Of a stretch of DNA of 64,000 bases, positions 12,166 to 24,022 are shown one piece after another. The stretch lies in assembly GCA_021613335.1 (NCBI GenBank), contig JAJTWR010000341.1:1718501-1782500 (forward strand), given 5' to 3'. The first letter of the stretch is position 1. Every line of letters starts with the position of its first letter. The notes under the pieces were generated by a model. The model saw only the letters and a list, made by a program, of their open reading frames with translations, did no database searches and had not been told where the DNA came from. A program made the position numbers and the translations under genes. This DNA is from Whitmania pigra. Its lineage: Eukaryota; Annelida; Clitellata; Hirudinida; Haemopidae.

Positions 12166-12169
12166 TTTT

Positions 12170-13095
12170 GAAAATATTTTTTGTCGTTGATTAAGTGATT
12201 TTGATTTTAGTGATGATGTTGTTGATGTTAGAGCGATATTTACTTTAATTAAAATACAAGGCCCTAACTGATTTAGAAAAAGACAAGTTACATTTGGTAC
12301 TTAAAAAAGGTTATGGGAATAAGTCTCAACCATATGTCACACGTCGTATGAATCCGTCAGGGGCTGGGGTAATGAATGAATTCGAACCTATGGCTTGTGT
12401 TCCTACCCTATATCGCTTGAGGGTCAAGATTTCTTGGATGGATGAAGGGGCCAGTTAAAGTATAAATTTACTTTTACCAGTGTTTCTCTACTGGTACGCC
12501 CGCATGGGCTAATGGTTAAGGCTGCGCCTCTCAAGGTGGTAACGCGGATTCGAACCCCGCTGCGGGATCACCGTCCTAATCATCTAGCTATGCAACGGAT
12601 GTCAATAAAAAACAACCACGTTTCCCTATGATAGCGATTTAAAATGATAGATTATCGGTGCAAGTATGCCATACCAATGCAACAAAATTGTTAAATGTCT
12701 TTAATGCGAAGTTAGACTACAAAAAATAATTTAATGATATATGCATAGATTATAATGGAGATGTATTATTTTATTCAGCATAAGTTGATTTTGTTTACGT
12801 TACGAATGCGAATCTGAACCAGCGCCTATATTTACAAAAAGTTAACAAAACGTTTAGAAATTTCACAACGTCTAAAATTAATCTGCTATTTTCATTTAAC
12901 ATTTTTTTAAATTTACATTCAAATAGTGTACTTTTGAATCTTAATATAACTTTTAAAAATAATTTTGCATTAAATGTATTTTATAAATTAATAAAAAAAC
13001 ATATTTAATAAATTATATTTTAAATTTAACAAATTTAAACAAAATAAAAAATAAATAAACTCGTTTACCATTCCGAAGCAAACGACTTCATAAAT
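12170..13095. other. Intergenic, AT-rich
   Basis: Apart from the tRNA-like element I see no coding exon on either strand. The right end (about 13060-13200) is the presumed promoter of gene C. Confidence 0.5.
12496..12571 (+). tRNA. tRNA-like sequence (pseudogene or SINE head)
   Basis: CCCGCA and TGCGGG form an acceptor-like stem, TGGGCTAATGGTTAAGG resembles an A box and GGATTCGAACCCC a B box. The anticodon arm pairs as CGCC with GGTG around TCTCAA, suggesting a CTC (Glu) anticodon, but the loop is one base short and the D stem is weak. It is therefore more likely a pseudogene or a SINE head than a working tRNA. Its body does not match the five-copy SINE family. Confidence 0.45.
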
Positions 13096-14951
13096 ATGGA
13101 TGGCGGGCGGACTCCGCTCGGCGATAGCTGTGGTTTGTTTCAGATGTTGATAGTTAAGAACGCTAAATTTAAGTCCTTAAGTAAGCTAAGCAGGTCCGAA
13201 TATATTTTTTTTTTTGCTGTTGATTAATGCATTAGCATTTAGCGAATTGCAAAAGTTTACCGAAAAGTTATGATTTGTTTGATTTAATAGTATTTTTAAA
13301 TGCCGTGAAAATATGTCAGCTGTACGTTGTTGCCTCATTTTTCCTATCACACTCCTTTTCAAGTTAGTCGTGATTCAAGCTTCATTCAGTTGTTATTAAT
13401 ATAACATATTATTTAACTAGGATTCTGCCCTAACCTTTAGTATGATTGGTGCGTTAAATTTCTACTGAGCTACATTATTGTAACAAATTATGATTGATAA
13501 ATAAAAATGATTAATAATACTAACAGACATTATTTTATTAAATTCGCTTATTCTGAAATCTTAGATAAACCGATCAAGCTTTGATAATTAGATACGATAA
13601 CTTACGACTATGTGATAATCGAATATATGACATCATTTCGTTAACCAAATGACGTTTAATAATGTTAGTTTACTCTTCGACGTGCATCGAAGGAGACAGC
13701 ATCGACTTTGGCCATCCTTGTCCTGCGAAAGACTGTTATTTTACGAAACTTTTCCAGATCAAAAATATTTACATCGGCGGGTCAGTAATCGACCCGAGGT
13801 TTGCCATGAGTGATGAAGGCACTCACATAATTTTGAAGGTTTGCACCAAAGATGACGATGGATCATACGTGTGGAGATGTGCAGAATGTGACGCCAAAGA
13901 GTTTCATTTGCTAGTCGTTAAAGAGACACGTTAGTTAAGGGCTATTTAGAGCTGTTATTAATTAGTTAATTAATTGTACTAGTTACGAGTAGAATTTTCG
14001 GGTTCCTATGTTACTATGTCAATTTGGTAATAGAAAAGCAAATTAAAAATGGAAATTAAAAAAAAAGCAAATTAAACCGGGCTTGTCCATAAAAAAATTG
14101 CTGGCCCCCGGTTTTGAACTCTCGGCATTCCTGATTGCCAGCGTTCGTTATTTTTAATACTTTTAATTAATATTTACATTAATATAATTTAAGATGAGCT
14201 TCATTTATCTGCCTTCTAATAATAATAATACTCTAATGTATTATAATACTAAAGCTTTCATTGAATTGAGTTCGAATCTTGATGCGTTTCGTATTAAGTT
14301 AATTAATACATAACTTAGTTACTTAATACTTATTAAGTTAATTAGTACATAGCTTAGTACCTTAATACTTAGTAATTTAATACTTATTAAGTTAATTAGT
14401 ACATAACTTAGTTACTTAATACGACATATTTTCAATACAAAAGTTGAGTCGCTGTACTGCACGATCGGTGATAAAGTCTCGTTTAAATTCAATTGCTCCG
14501 AGGATCCCAAGTTGTGCAGTTTCGAACAGCTTTCCACTGGAATAAACATGCTACGCAATGGAACTTTCGGCGATAAATATCCTCAGTATCAGTTTGGTGA
14601 AGACAAGAGTTACGTCACACTGAAAGATTGTAAATTTGGAGATGAAGGAATGTACACCTGGAAATGCGATGGATGCGGTATAATCAGCCACTTCAACCTG
14701 ACAGTTAGGATACCTGTACTTAGTAAAGGTACGTGGCAATTCAGATGTTGATCAGTTATTTGCTTTTAAACAGAAAGATTGTTAAAAGAATTTCTTGACA
14801 ATTTATAAACTTAACTTCTTAATTATGTATGAATTATCTACCAGCTCATAAAATACTTTTTGATTCCACTAAAGGAATTCCAATATGGAAGCCATTGCCA
14901 GCCATCCTGCTGGTCTTGATAGTCATCTTCGCCTACTGTTGGAAGACTTGA
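13096..14951 (+). CDS. Gene C: two-Ig-domain type I membrane receptor
   Basis: Model: 13096-13132 (MDGGRTPLGDSC), 13291-13362, 13669-13929, 14444-14728, 14845-14951; phase 1 throughout, 253 aa. The leader exon has no ATG in the frame that fits the next exon but reads AVKICQLYVVASFFLSHSF, aligning with VVKVCKK of gene B. Ig1: CIEGDSIDF, HPCPAKDCYFTKL, F strand DGSYVWRCAEC. Ig2: CTIGDKVSFKFNC, LCSFEQL, EGMYTWKCDGC. The end is IPIWKPLPAILLVLIVIF then AYCWKT and stop, the same stalk and span type as A and B. It is an older relative of A/B. The exact donor of exon 1 is uncertain (a choice 3 bp away also fits). Confidence 0.6.
14282..14430. repeat. Short degenerate tandem repeat in gene C intron
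   Basis: The phrase 'taagttaattagtacataacttag' and its variants recur at least three times between the two Ig exons of gene C. No coding signal. Confidence 0.6.
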
Positions 14952-15052
14952 AATTATTTATTTCATTAGTTAGGATTTGTGCTCTTAATATTTCAATTTT
15001 CTGCAATGCAACTATTTTTTACAATGAAATATTGTATTTATATTTCACGCAA

Positions 15053-15650
<598 letters not shown>

Positions 15651-16778
15651 GGTGTAATCTTCGATAGGACTCAAGTACTCAAGACGAAGCACCTATTATT
15701 TATTTAATGATTTTGGTTTAATTTCAAGTCTAATTTTTATTCAAAATTTGTATTTGTTTATTATTAACACCCTACTCAATGCTAATGTCACCGCAATTCA
15801 TTGGGTGTTCAGCAGATTCAGTTGTCGCTATCGTTGTTATGATCGTAGTTAATGCACTTTTTGCGCAAAAGTTTCATCTCATGTTTTATGAGGGTTTTCC
15901 CCCTGAATTTTTTTTTTCAAATTAAAAATTAGAAAACATTGTAAATTGTCATAAAAGAACATTTTTACATTTTCGTAAAATATATTTATAAGTTTCGTGA
16001 AAAACTTGGCATGAAATAACTGGTGCAATATGATTGCCTAAAGAGATCACACATTACTATTACATTTGAGTAAACATCCTTTCGGAAATAACCATTTATT
16101 TCTACAAACTTATATTACACATCTAAAAACTTAATGGGGAATATTAACCACCTACACGCGAGAGCAGCATTTACATTGATTAGATATGTAAAGTAAAAGA
16201 GCAAGCCCATTCAAGATATGCGCAATCAATGACGCTGTGAAAAGCAGCAAAGAAATCCCAAGCAATGATTCATTTCAGGCAGTTCAAGAAAGTTTATCTA
16301 AAAAATGGAATGACTCATGACTCATTTTGTGAAGGGTTCGACATGATAAAACGATCTAATGACGGTAAGTGGTTCATGTTTGTAATATTTTATTTATTTT
16401 ACTATATAGTATTTTACAACCCTGTTGACAACAGCCATCCATTTCAATAAATTTTAACAACTTTGTAAAGAATATTTACCTAATCACAAAAGCAGAGTTC
16501 ATAATGTTTCTAGGAGGTAGATCGTAAAAATGTAAAGAATCACAGTTGTTGAAACATGGATTATGATCATTTGGTAACTACTTGAATTCTTCTGAATTGG
16601 TTCTACAATTTGAAGAAATATTATGAATAATACAAATAGTAAATAGTTTTTGTTTAATTCAACCTGAATGTTAAACATTAAAATAATGACTGCATAATTT
16701 TAATTGTTTTAATAAACGATATTAAATAATTTCACAGAATCTAAGGTATACAATTTTTGCATGACAATAATGTTTAAC
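15651..16778. other. Intergenic between genes C and F
   Basis: Contains a copy of the dispersed 'catgttttatgagggttt' repeat (15855-15905). Near 16200-16350 an open plus-strand stretch reads AVKSSKEIPSNDSFQAVQES, which could be a mobile-element scrap. I found no terminal exon for gene F here. Confidence 0.4.
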
Positions 16779-17449
16779 CTGTATATGTAATATCTACCGA
16801 AAAATGTTTGTTACATTTTTCACAAATCCAACTATATCTTCCTTTATCATCTTCATTACATTCTTTCAATGTGATGTGAGTCTTGTGTTCATCAAATTCA
16901 AACCTATGATGACGACCATTCAACACACCATCCCTCACAATGTATTCTTCTTCTTCTTCAAGTTTCTTGAATCTGCAGTAGTCCAGTTCATTAGCACAGC
17001 AAGGACATTCAAAAGATATTTCACCACCCATTGAGCATTGCAGTGATAAGTCTTAAAATAGACATACATTTGTTATATTAAATTATTGATATGATGACGA
17101 TGATCATTATTATTATTATTATTATAATTATTAAATAGTTTGAAATGAAAGATATTCTTTAACCAACTTATATGCTTCTCAACTTCCAAATGAAACTGCC
17201 TGTTGACATTACACCTCCCACACATCCAGACATATGTTCCTTCGTCATCTTCATTACAATCGTTCAGAGTTACATTGGTCCTGTGTTCACCCAACCCATA
17301 CTTTGAGTGATCACTCAATTTACCATCCCTCACGATGTATCCTCTTTGGAAAAGTTTCTTGAATCTGCAGTCACCAAATTCTTCAGGGCAACAAGGACAT
17401 TCAAAACTGACATCATTTCCGGCTGAACATTTTAATAAACTTGTTTTAC
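16779..17449 (-). CDS. Gene F: two Ig exons, leader and anchor not found
   Basis: Two phase-1 Ig exons: 17168-17449 (CSAGNDVSFECPCCPEE, CRFKKLFQRGYIVRDG, EGTYVWMCGRC) and 16779-17051 (CSMGGEISFECPCC, CRFKKLEEEEEYIVRDG, KGRYSWICEKC). Donors A|GTTGGT and G|GTTAAA and acceptors ttag and taag fit the family pattern. I found no hydrophobic leader exon in 17450-18400 and no membrane or GPI exon in 15650-16780. It is either a fragment left by rearrangement or its ends are too diverged to see. The first two thirds of its second domain are almost identical at base level to the second domain of gene I, after which the two differ completely. Confidence 0.6.
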
Positions 17450-18480
17450 CTAAGACATTAAATGTTTGATTACGTCATTTAAAAAAAAATTTTGAAGGTT
17501 CTCATAAAATCCTGAATTGTTATTAAAAGTAAAGAATGAAGAAATTATTTTTATTAAAAAATAAATGCATAATTTGAAAAAGATGAAGAGAAATAAAAAT
17601 TATCAGATCAGTTAAAGAAATAATTCGAATTTAAAAATTGTAAGGAAAAGCCCCACATAATGTCGTATTCAGCAGTTGAGCCAAAATTGCAACCACTATT
17701 ATGACGTTACATTGGCGCCAAATACAAATCAAATGACACTCAATCATCATTTAAATATTTAAATTTAAAACTTTATTTAAATTAAATTAAAAAAATAATT
17801 AATTAATTAAATAAAATATTTATATTGCCTAACAAAAATTAATCTAGATAGTCAATCTCAGATATGCTGTTCCAGATCTGGTGCTGAATGTTTTACTTTT
17901 ATATGTTCGATGAGTAACGGGTAATTAATGATTTATCTATTATTCATAGGATATTTTGAATAAGCATGACTAAAAGAAGATAAATTACCGAACGTTAATC
18001 ATATAAATAAAGAAATAAATAACAGATATTAAATAAATAAAATTAAATTCTAGAGTTTATTGATTTATAATAATTCACATGCCTATAATAATATAATCGG
18101 ATAATAATCTATGTTGTTTTATTTATTTAAATATTTTTTAACTTTATTAATCAGACTGTAAAATCCATGGGGGCATCTTATGAGTGTTTGGGAATCTTGG
18201 AGAATTCCATTAACCAGCGTTTTTAATCATGCGCGTGGGCTTGTGGGAAGTTAAGGTTAAGGTCTTAACTTAAATTAACTGAACTAATAAATTAAATTAA
18301 TTAAGTTATTAAATCCAAGTAAGTTGATTTAACTAAATTAATAAATTAGGTGATACGTTTCAGGCAAGAAATTATCATGTTAATAACTTAAACGAAGTTA
18401 AATATATTCGATGTTTAACTTTATTATAACATTTTTTTTAAACACACGATTGATGCAAATATTAGATATTATTATAATCA
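17450..18480. other. AT-rich intergenic sequence
   Basis: No exon-like open frame with splice sites was found on either strand. Confidence 0.5.
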
Positions 18481-19480
18481 ATGAAAATAAAACAGTGTCC
18501 AATCACTATCCGGTTCATATTGACGTTACTAATGGTGTGGCACAAGACTTCCCTGTATTTTCGGCCCTACTCTGCTTAAATACATCAATATTATCTATAT
18601 CAATAACTTAATTTATCCAAGGATATCACAATTAAACTATTTGCTGACGATATTAAACTTTACAAATCAGTCAATGAATGATTCTGTTCTTCAGAGATGT
18701 CATCGATTTGCTCACTACATGGAACAGGAAATGGCAGCTAAACCTAGCCAAGGAAAATGCTTTAATTGCTCAATTAAAAACAGTTCCAGGAATGGACCCT
18801 GCCTACAACAATACTACATTGATGATATCCTGCTCACCACTGTTGATCAAACCAGAGATCTTGGTGTCATCATAGACTCAGACTTAAAATTCCGGCTTCA
18901 TATTGACAACATCACAAGGCAGCAGTTTGTTTATGACTGATTATCAGATCATTAATACATTCACCTCTAGGAAAAGGAATCGTCAGGTTTTCTGATTATA
19001 TGTCAGACCAATACTTGAGTACAGTAGTCAGGTCTGGAACCCTCACCATAAATATCTGATCGAGAACATTGAAAACATCCAAAAGAAATTTACCAAGGCC
19101 ATCCCTGCTGTTGGACAGCTAAAGTACCATGATCGGCCCAAGGTTGATCGGCTTTGCAATTTTAATCGCTTGAACATCGTAGTTTAATAGCTGACCTCTT
19201 CATATTATGCAGGATCGTCAATAATTTAACATCAACTCACCATATTCATTTTGCAAACTGCTCATCAACTAAGGTCAGATTTTTGCGCAATAGACGACAC
19301 CAATATTTGTTCACAAGTCGAATAATTAATAATAATAATAATTGGAATAATCTGCCTGATAGCATTATCTCAGCCAGCGCCTAAAGTCGCTTCACCTCCC
19401 TCCTCAATGAATACGGCTTGTCACCTTTTCTCGTTTCTTTTCTCAATGTTTTGCTGTTTGATAGTGGCCCTCTACTCACT
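18480..19480 (+). mobile_element. Degraded LINE reverse-transcriptase fragment
   Basis: Broken in several frames but recognisable: LFADDIKLYKSV (RT motif C with FADD), DQTRDLGVIIDSDLKFRLHI, PILEYSSQVWNPHHKYLI and a C-terminal NNWNNLPDSIISAS. The same motifs in the same order occur in the nearly intact LINE at 47645-50695, so it is an older, truncated relative. It lies between genes F and E and is not expected to make protein. Confidence 0.8.
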
Positions 19481-20354
19481 TAATAAAATAAAAAATAAAA
19501 TAAAATTATTAAATTAAATGCATTAGTTAAAAAAAAAATGATTTTCAATGGTTCAATGATTTTAAGTCGTTTTGAATTTCAAATGAAAATGTTGATTCAT
19601 AAATATTTTATGTTAGTTTAAACTTAACAAACTATCTACTTTGAGAGTCATGCAACTATTAAAACGAATGGTGACTCAATTAAAAATCCTCCGGATGAAT
19701 TTAAATCCGAGACTTTCAAAATGATAAAATTTAAATTTTGTACCATTAAAAATACATAAACATTTAAGTATTTAATTTATAAAAGCATTTGGAATGGCGA
19801 AAAAAACGTCAATCATTACCTTAAACGAGACAGATATTCCAAGTCTATATAAGTTAAAAACATTCATTAATTTGGGTACACAACTTTTATGAATTGAAAA
19901 TATTAAAAGTTTAATTTTAATTTATTATTTTCGTGATTTATTATTATAAGTATTATTGGAGCTTGGTTTCGCTTGTTTACGAAAGAATGTTGTTAATACA
20001 GTCAACAGCTATTACTGCGCCATAGCTTTGCGAACTTGCCTACATCATAAGGCTAGATCGAAAAAGGGTTTTTCCGTAACCAGTTTAGTTTATTTTTCAG
20101 TTTATTTACACACGCTGAAACATTGAACTGAAAAGGCAGATTTGATAAATATTTGTAGTTTTAACATGCACGGATATATGTATTTCAATTAGGAACTGTT
20201 TTCGGACAAAGTTATTTCACAAAGTAAGAACTTTGTTCTAAAAATATTTTATTTATGATGACAAGCATTAGCTGCCGTAATGTCTTATTGCGCAATTTCT
20301 CCATTCAACAATTGCGTTGATATTTAAAATGGCTTTTGAAGGGAAGTTCAGAAC

Positions 20355-21713
20355 ATGTGGAAACATGTACTTTACATAGTTTTGGCATATGCTTCGGACC
20401 TTGGTGAAGGTGAGACACAAATTAATTATTAATAAAATAATTATAAATAAAATAATTACTATCTCTAACAACATGTTTTAATCTTCATGTTTGTTGTAAC
20501 AAAAATTAATGTTTACTTTACATAGTTTTGGCATATGCTTCGGACCTTGGTGAAGGTGAGGCACAAATTAATTATTAATAAAATACTAGTTAATATCTCT
20601 AACAACATGTTTTAATCTTCATGTTTGTTGTAACAAAAATTAACAAATAAAAATAATATTACAATTACAAGTTATTATTATTGCTTTTGTCATTATCACC
20701 ACTATTATTTACAATGAGAAATCATTCATTGAATCAATTTTTAACTAAACTGTTAAATTCTTGAATGGGTTTACGGATTGTTGGCAGGTCAAAGTATTGT
20801 TTGCAATAAAGGTGAACCAGTTTCTTTCAAATGTCCTTGCTGTCCCGATGAACTCGAACAATGCAAATTCAAGAAACTTTTTAAAAGCGGGAGCATCGCT
20901 GAGAAGGGGTTGATTCATAACGAAAATTACGAGTTCAATGATGACAAAACTCACATCGCACTGAAAAAATGTAATAAAGATGATGAAGGAACATATATTT
21001 GGAGGTGTGGGAAGTGTAATGTCACAAAACGGTTTCATCTCCAAGTTAATAAAATTGAGAGTTGGTTACCGAAACTTTTTTGACTCGTTAAATATTAAGA
21101 CATTTGTGGCTGCAAAAATGACTGGCTTAAGATAAGATGAGAATAAGCTCTTTAAAAAAGTAAAACAAATTCATAAAAACTTTCTTTGAGCTGATTGTTA
21201 TCTTATTCTGATTCAATCTTTAACACGTACTAAAGCTAAAGAGAAGTTAATTAATGCGAATGCAAATATGAATATGACTAATAAACTTATTAATAAGTCA
21301 ATGGACAGTCTTAAATGCAGTAGTAAGTTAACGGACGACAGTTTTGTTCGTCAGAAACCACCTGGACATGTTACTCCGGTAGCAAGGTTTCTTTCGCCTG
21401 TCCTTGTTGCGACATAGGTCCAGAATGCAGGTTCAAGAAACTCAACGACGGAGCGGACATCGTTCGTGACGGCATTTTGACGGATCCCGGTCGGAGGTAC
21501 AATTACGACGACAAAAGTCGAGTCTTGTTGAAGGAATGCAAAGAGGAAGACAACGGCAACAAGTACGAATGGTTTTGCGAACAATGCAAGTCACTCAGCC
21601 TGTTTGATTTGACAGTCTTGACGAATATCACGGCCTCAGTTTTCCATCCCTCGAGGCATTTAAGCGTTTCGGTTTTAATGATCAACTTAATCATTAATTA
21701 TTATTATTATTAA
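20355..21713 (+). CDS. Gene E: leader plus two Ig domains, C-terminus uncertain
   Basis: Exons 20355-20409 (MWKHVLYIVLAYASDLGE, donor G|GTGAGA), 20788-21060 and 21355 onward, all phase 1. Ig1: CNKGEPVSFKCPCCPDE, CKFKKL, EGTYIWRCGKC. Ig2: CYSGSKVSFACPCC, CRFKKL, and an altered F strand NGNKYEWFCEQC. Reading on from Ig2 without splicing the frame stays open to 21713 (228 aa), ending in a mildly hydrophobic SVSVLMINLIINYYYY. Either this is the true end or a donor shortly after LTVLTN leads to an anchor exon I could not find before gene D. The nearest neighbour, gene D, is convergent. The leader exon's 3' half is duplicated just downstream. Confidence 0.6.
20367..20643 (+). repeat. Tandem duplication including the 3' half of the gene E leader exon
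   Basis: About 150 bp beginning 'tttacatagttttggcat' at 20369 is repeated from 20516, including the splice donor ('ggtgaaggtgag'). The second copy lacks the ATG, so it would only matter as an alternative donor. Confidence 0.85.
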
Positions 21714-22758
21714 TTATTAATTATTCTGTCGTGCTAAGTTTCTTGTTGATTTAATTTTTTAATAGTTACAACCTTTTATTGTTTCTATTAAATGTTTATT
21801 AAAAAAGTATTAATTGCTCGAACGAACTTTTCCGTGTTAGGAATCTCAGATTTTTGAGTTTAATATTACTGCTATTATTACTGTTGCGATATCGCTATTA
21901 TATTATTAACGGTCATATGCAGTCATGCAATCCCAAAACATCTTCATTGCACGGTAGTCTTTCGAGTATCTTCGATTGTGAACCTCGACGTTTTCCTTTC
22001 TTTAATAAAGTCAGTTTAAGTTTGAAAAGATAAATTTTATATGCTGCATTGGAGCTCACTGTATTTCCATAATTACAATAGAAATATTATTTATTATATT
22101 TAAAGAAATATTATTTTATTTATTATATTTAAAGAAATATTATTTATTATATTTCAAGAAGCATCCCGGACGACGTTCAAAGTGGAGTTCGTGAAAATAT
22201 TTCACAACAAGCCGCTATTATCGTTGAAAATGGTTTTTCCAACGACCCATCAATGAAAGCTAAAAAAAAAGTCAAATCGAATGTATTACGGCACATTGTT
22301 CGCATTAAATCTTCATAGCAGAAACAGATACGAAAGCATCGCGAAGGACTTGAGATGATCACAGGACGCATGGCCAATTAGTTCGGCCATCGAGAAATTC
22401 AAATTCGCTTCGAGTAAATTGGAAGTTCTAGCTCTTGATCGCAGAACTGCCATCGGGAAACAGCTGCACCCTTTCTTTCGACTTTCTCGCTTCAGGCTGA
22501 AATGCAAATTTAAATTTTAAATTTAACTGCCAGTTGATAGTAATGAATAATGTATGAGTTACAAAGACATTTATTACAATTCCTATCAATGATTTGTATA
22601 TTAAATGCATTGTAACTTTAAATCGTTAAAGTTTAAATCGGTGCGGCATTGACGTGGAGCCGGACAGGCAAGCGTTAATCAATGATAAGTTTATCATGAA
22701 AAATAATTAATTAATCAATTAATAATTATCGAGCCCGTTACGATCTGCTTTTTATCAA
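21714..22758. other. Intergenic between convergent genes E and D
   Basis: Contains a triplicated 'tttattatatttaaagaaatatta' motif (22083-22160). An open plus-strand piece at 22163-22320 reads IPDDVQSGVRENISQQAAII; I could not link it to either gene and do not call it. Confidence 0.4.
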
Positions 22759-23847
22759 CTATCCTACCGTTGCCGTACTCTTTTTCTTTCTTCTTCGTTT
22801 TAACAAAATCATGGTTATGATGACGATGATAACCACTAGAGGTATGAGAATCAGTAATAACCACTTCTTATCCCAGGAATTATCCTCGTACGGTTCTGAA
22901 TTAAAACCGAAATGCATAGATATTTTACTGTCAGGTATCAAATATGAATTTAACGATATTGTATTTAAATCAAAAATAGATTTAAGTTCATTGTCTTTAA
23001 AGATTAAGAGATTTATTCTGGAAGATGTGATTTGACAATAAATTAATTTATTATGATTCGATTGTTTATTAAATCATTTATTAAAAATTCCATTAATATC
23101 TAACGTATTATAACCTGTGATTATAACTTCCAGATGAAACTTTGAATCGCCACACGTTACGCACGCCCAAAAGTACGTTCCATCGTTCTCTTTGAGGCAT
23201 TTTTTCAAAATTGCGTGGGTTTCGTTCATTTCGTATTTATCATCGTTCAATGTTCCATTCTCAAAGATGGCTCTTGCTTGGAAAAACTTTTTAAATTTGC
23301 AAGAATTAATTTCTGAAGGACAAGGACATTGGAAACTGACTGGATGTTCTGCAGGGCATTTCAGTGAAATTTCGTCTGCACCTGCAATGAGTTGAACGAG
23401 TTGTACTGCTAAAATGACTTGTAAAATCAAAATATTGGATACGTTTTAATTTAGGGATAAAAAAATGTAGGGCTAGTTTTTTTTCTAAAATTTATACACC
23501 CTAACACATTAAAATTAGCAGTAGTTAATATTTGATAATGACTGATAATTAACATTAACAATGTTAACACAATTGTTAATAAACAAAAGTCCATAGGGTT
23601 AAAAGTTGTTTAAACACAGAAAAATAAGAATTAATTAGAGCAATTGAGAAATTTAGAAACAATATAATATAATGTCAGCATTTCAAACATATACTGAAGC
23701 AACTTACAAGATTAAAATGTGTTGAAATGGATGGTAATAAGATAACCATTGAAACTACAAAATAAAAAAGTTCTTACATACAGCCAGGTTTAACATGGTT
23801 CCTAAAACAAGGACAACATGGCAACATTGATAGATAACTATCCTCAT
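22759..23847 (-). CDS. Gene D: single-Ig receptor with basic tail, 157 aa
   Basis: Three exons, phase 1: 23778-23847 (leader MRIVIYQCCHVVLVLGTMLN, donor T|GTAAGA), 23115-23381 (Ig: CPAEHPVSFQCPCPSE, CKFKKF, DGTYFWACVTC; acceptor ctcattgcag) and 22759-22895. The last exon has an acidic stalk (EPYEDNSWDKKW), a strong membrane span (LLLILIPLVVIIVIITMIL) and the tail KRRRKKKSTATVG. It is the smallest complete member of the cluster and the only one here with a strongly basic cytoplasmic tail. The acceptor before the last exon (ggttttaattcag) is well formed. The total of 474 nt closes exactly. Confidence 0.8.
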
Positions 23848-23939
23848 TCTCCTTTCGTTTAAAGCGATTTCACGACCTCGAGATGTAACAAACTAAAAAA
23901 AAACCAAATGAATAAAAACCCCAATCATTTGTACATTTC

Positions 23940-24022
23940 AAAGTAAATTTGATGTGGATGTATTATATTTGATTTGGGTGTATTACATTTGATTTGGGTG
24001 TATTATATTTGATTTGGGTGTA
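23940..24022. repeat. 20-bp minisatellite, four units
   Basis: The unit 'tttgatttgggtgtattata' is repeated four times with few changes. Confidence 0.85.

Larger units (their letters stand above)
6200..12170. repeat. 3.2 kb tandem segmental duplication
   Basis: Sequence from about 6340 to 9380 is repeated from about 9550 to 12165, in the same order. Matching landmarks are the CLCC1 first codon (6450 and 9661), the gene A/B first exons (6773 and 9984), both Ig exons and the TM exons (8752 and 11745). The offset is 3211 bp at the left end and 2993 bp at the TM exon because of indels. The locus starting at 13096 is an older copy of the gene part. Confidence 0.9.

Noticed and set aside
15830..15900. 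Plus-strand hydrophobic stretch (SVVAIVVMIVVNALF) resembling a TM exon
   Set aside because: Gene C already has its TM exon, and the stretch runs into a dispersed repeat; no matching phase or pyrimidine tract.
22163..22320. Open plus-strand piece (IPDDVQSGVRENISQQAA)
   Set aside because: Follows a possible acceptor but in a frame that does not suit gene E, and no domain is recognised.
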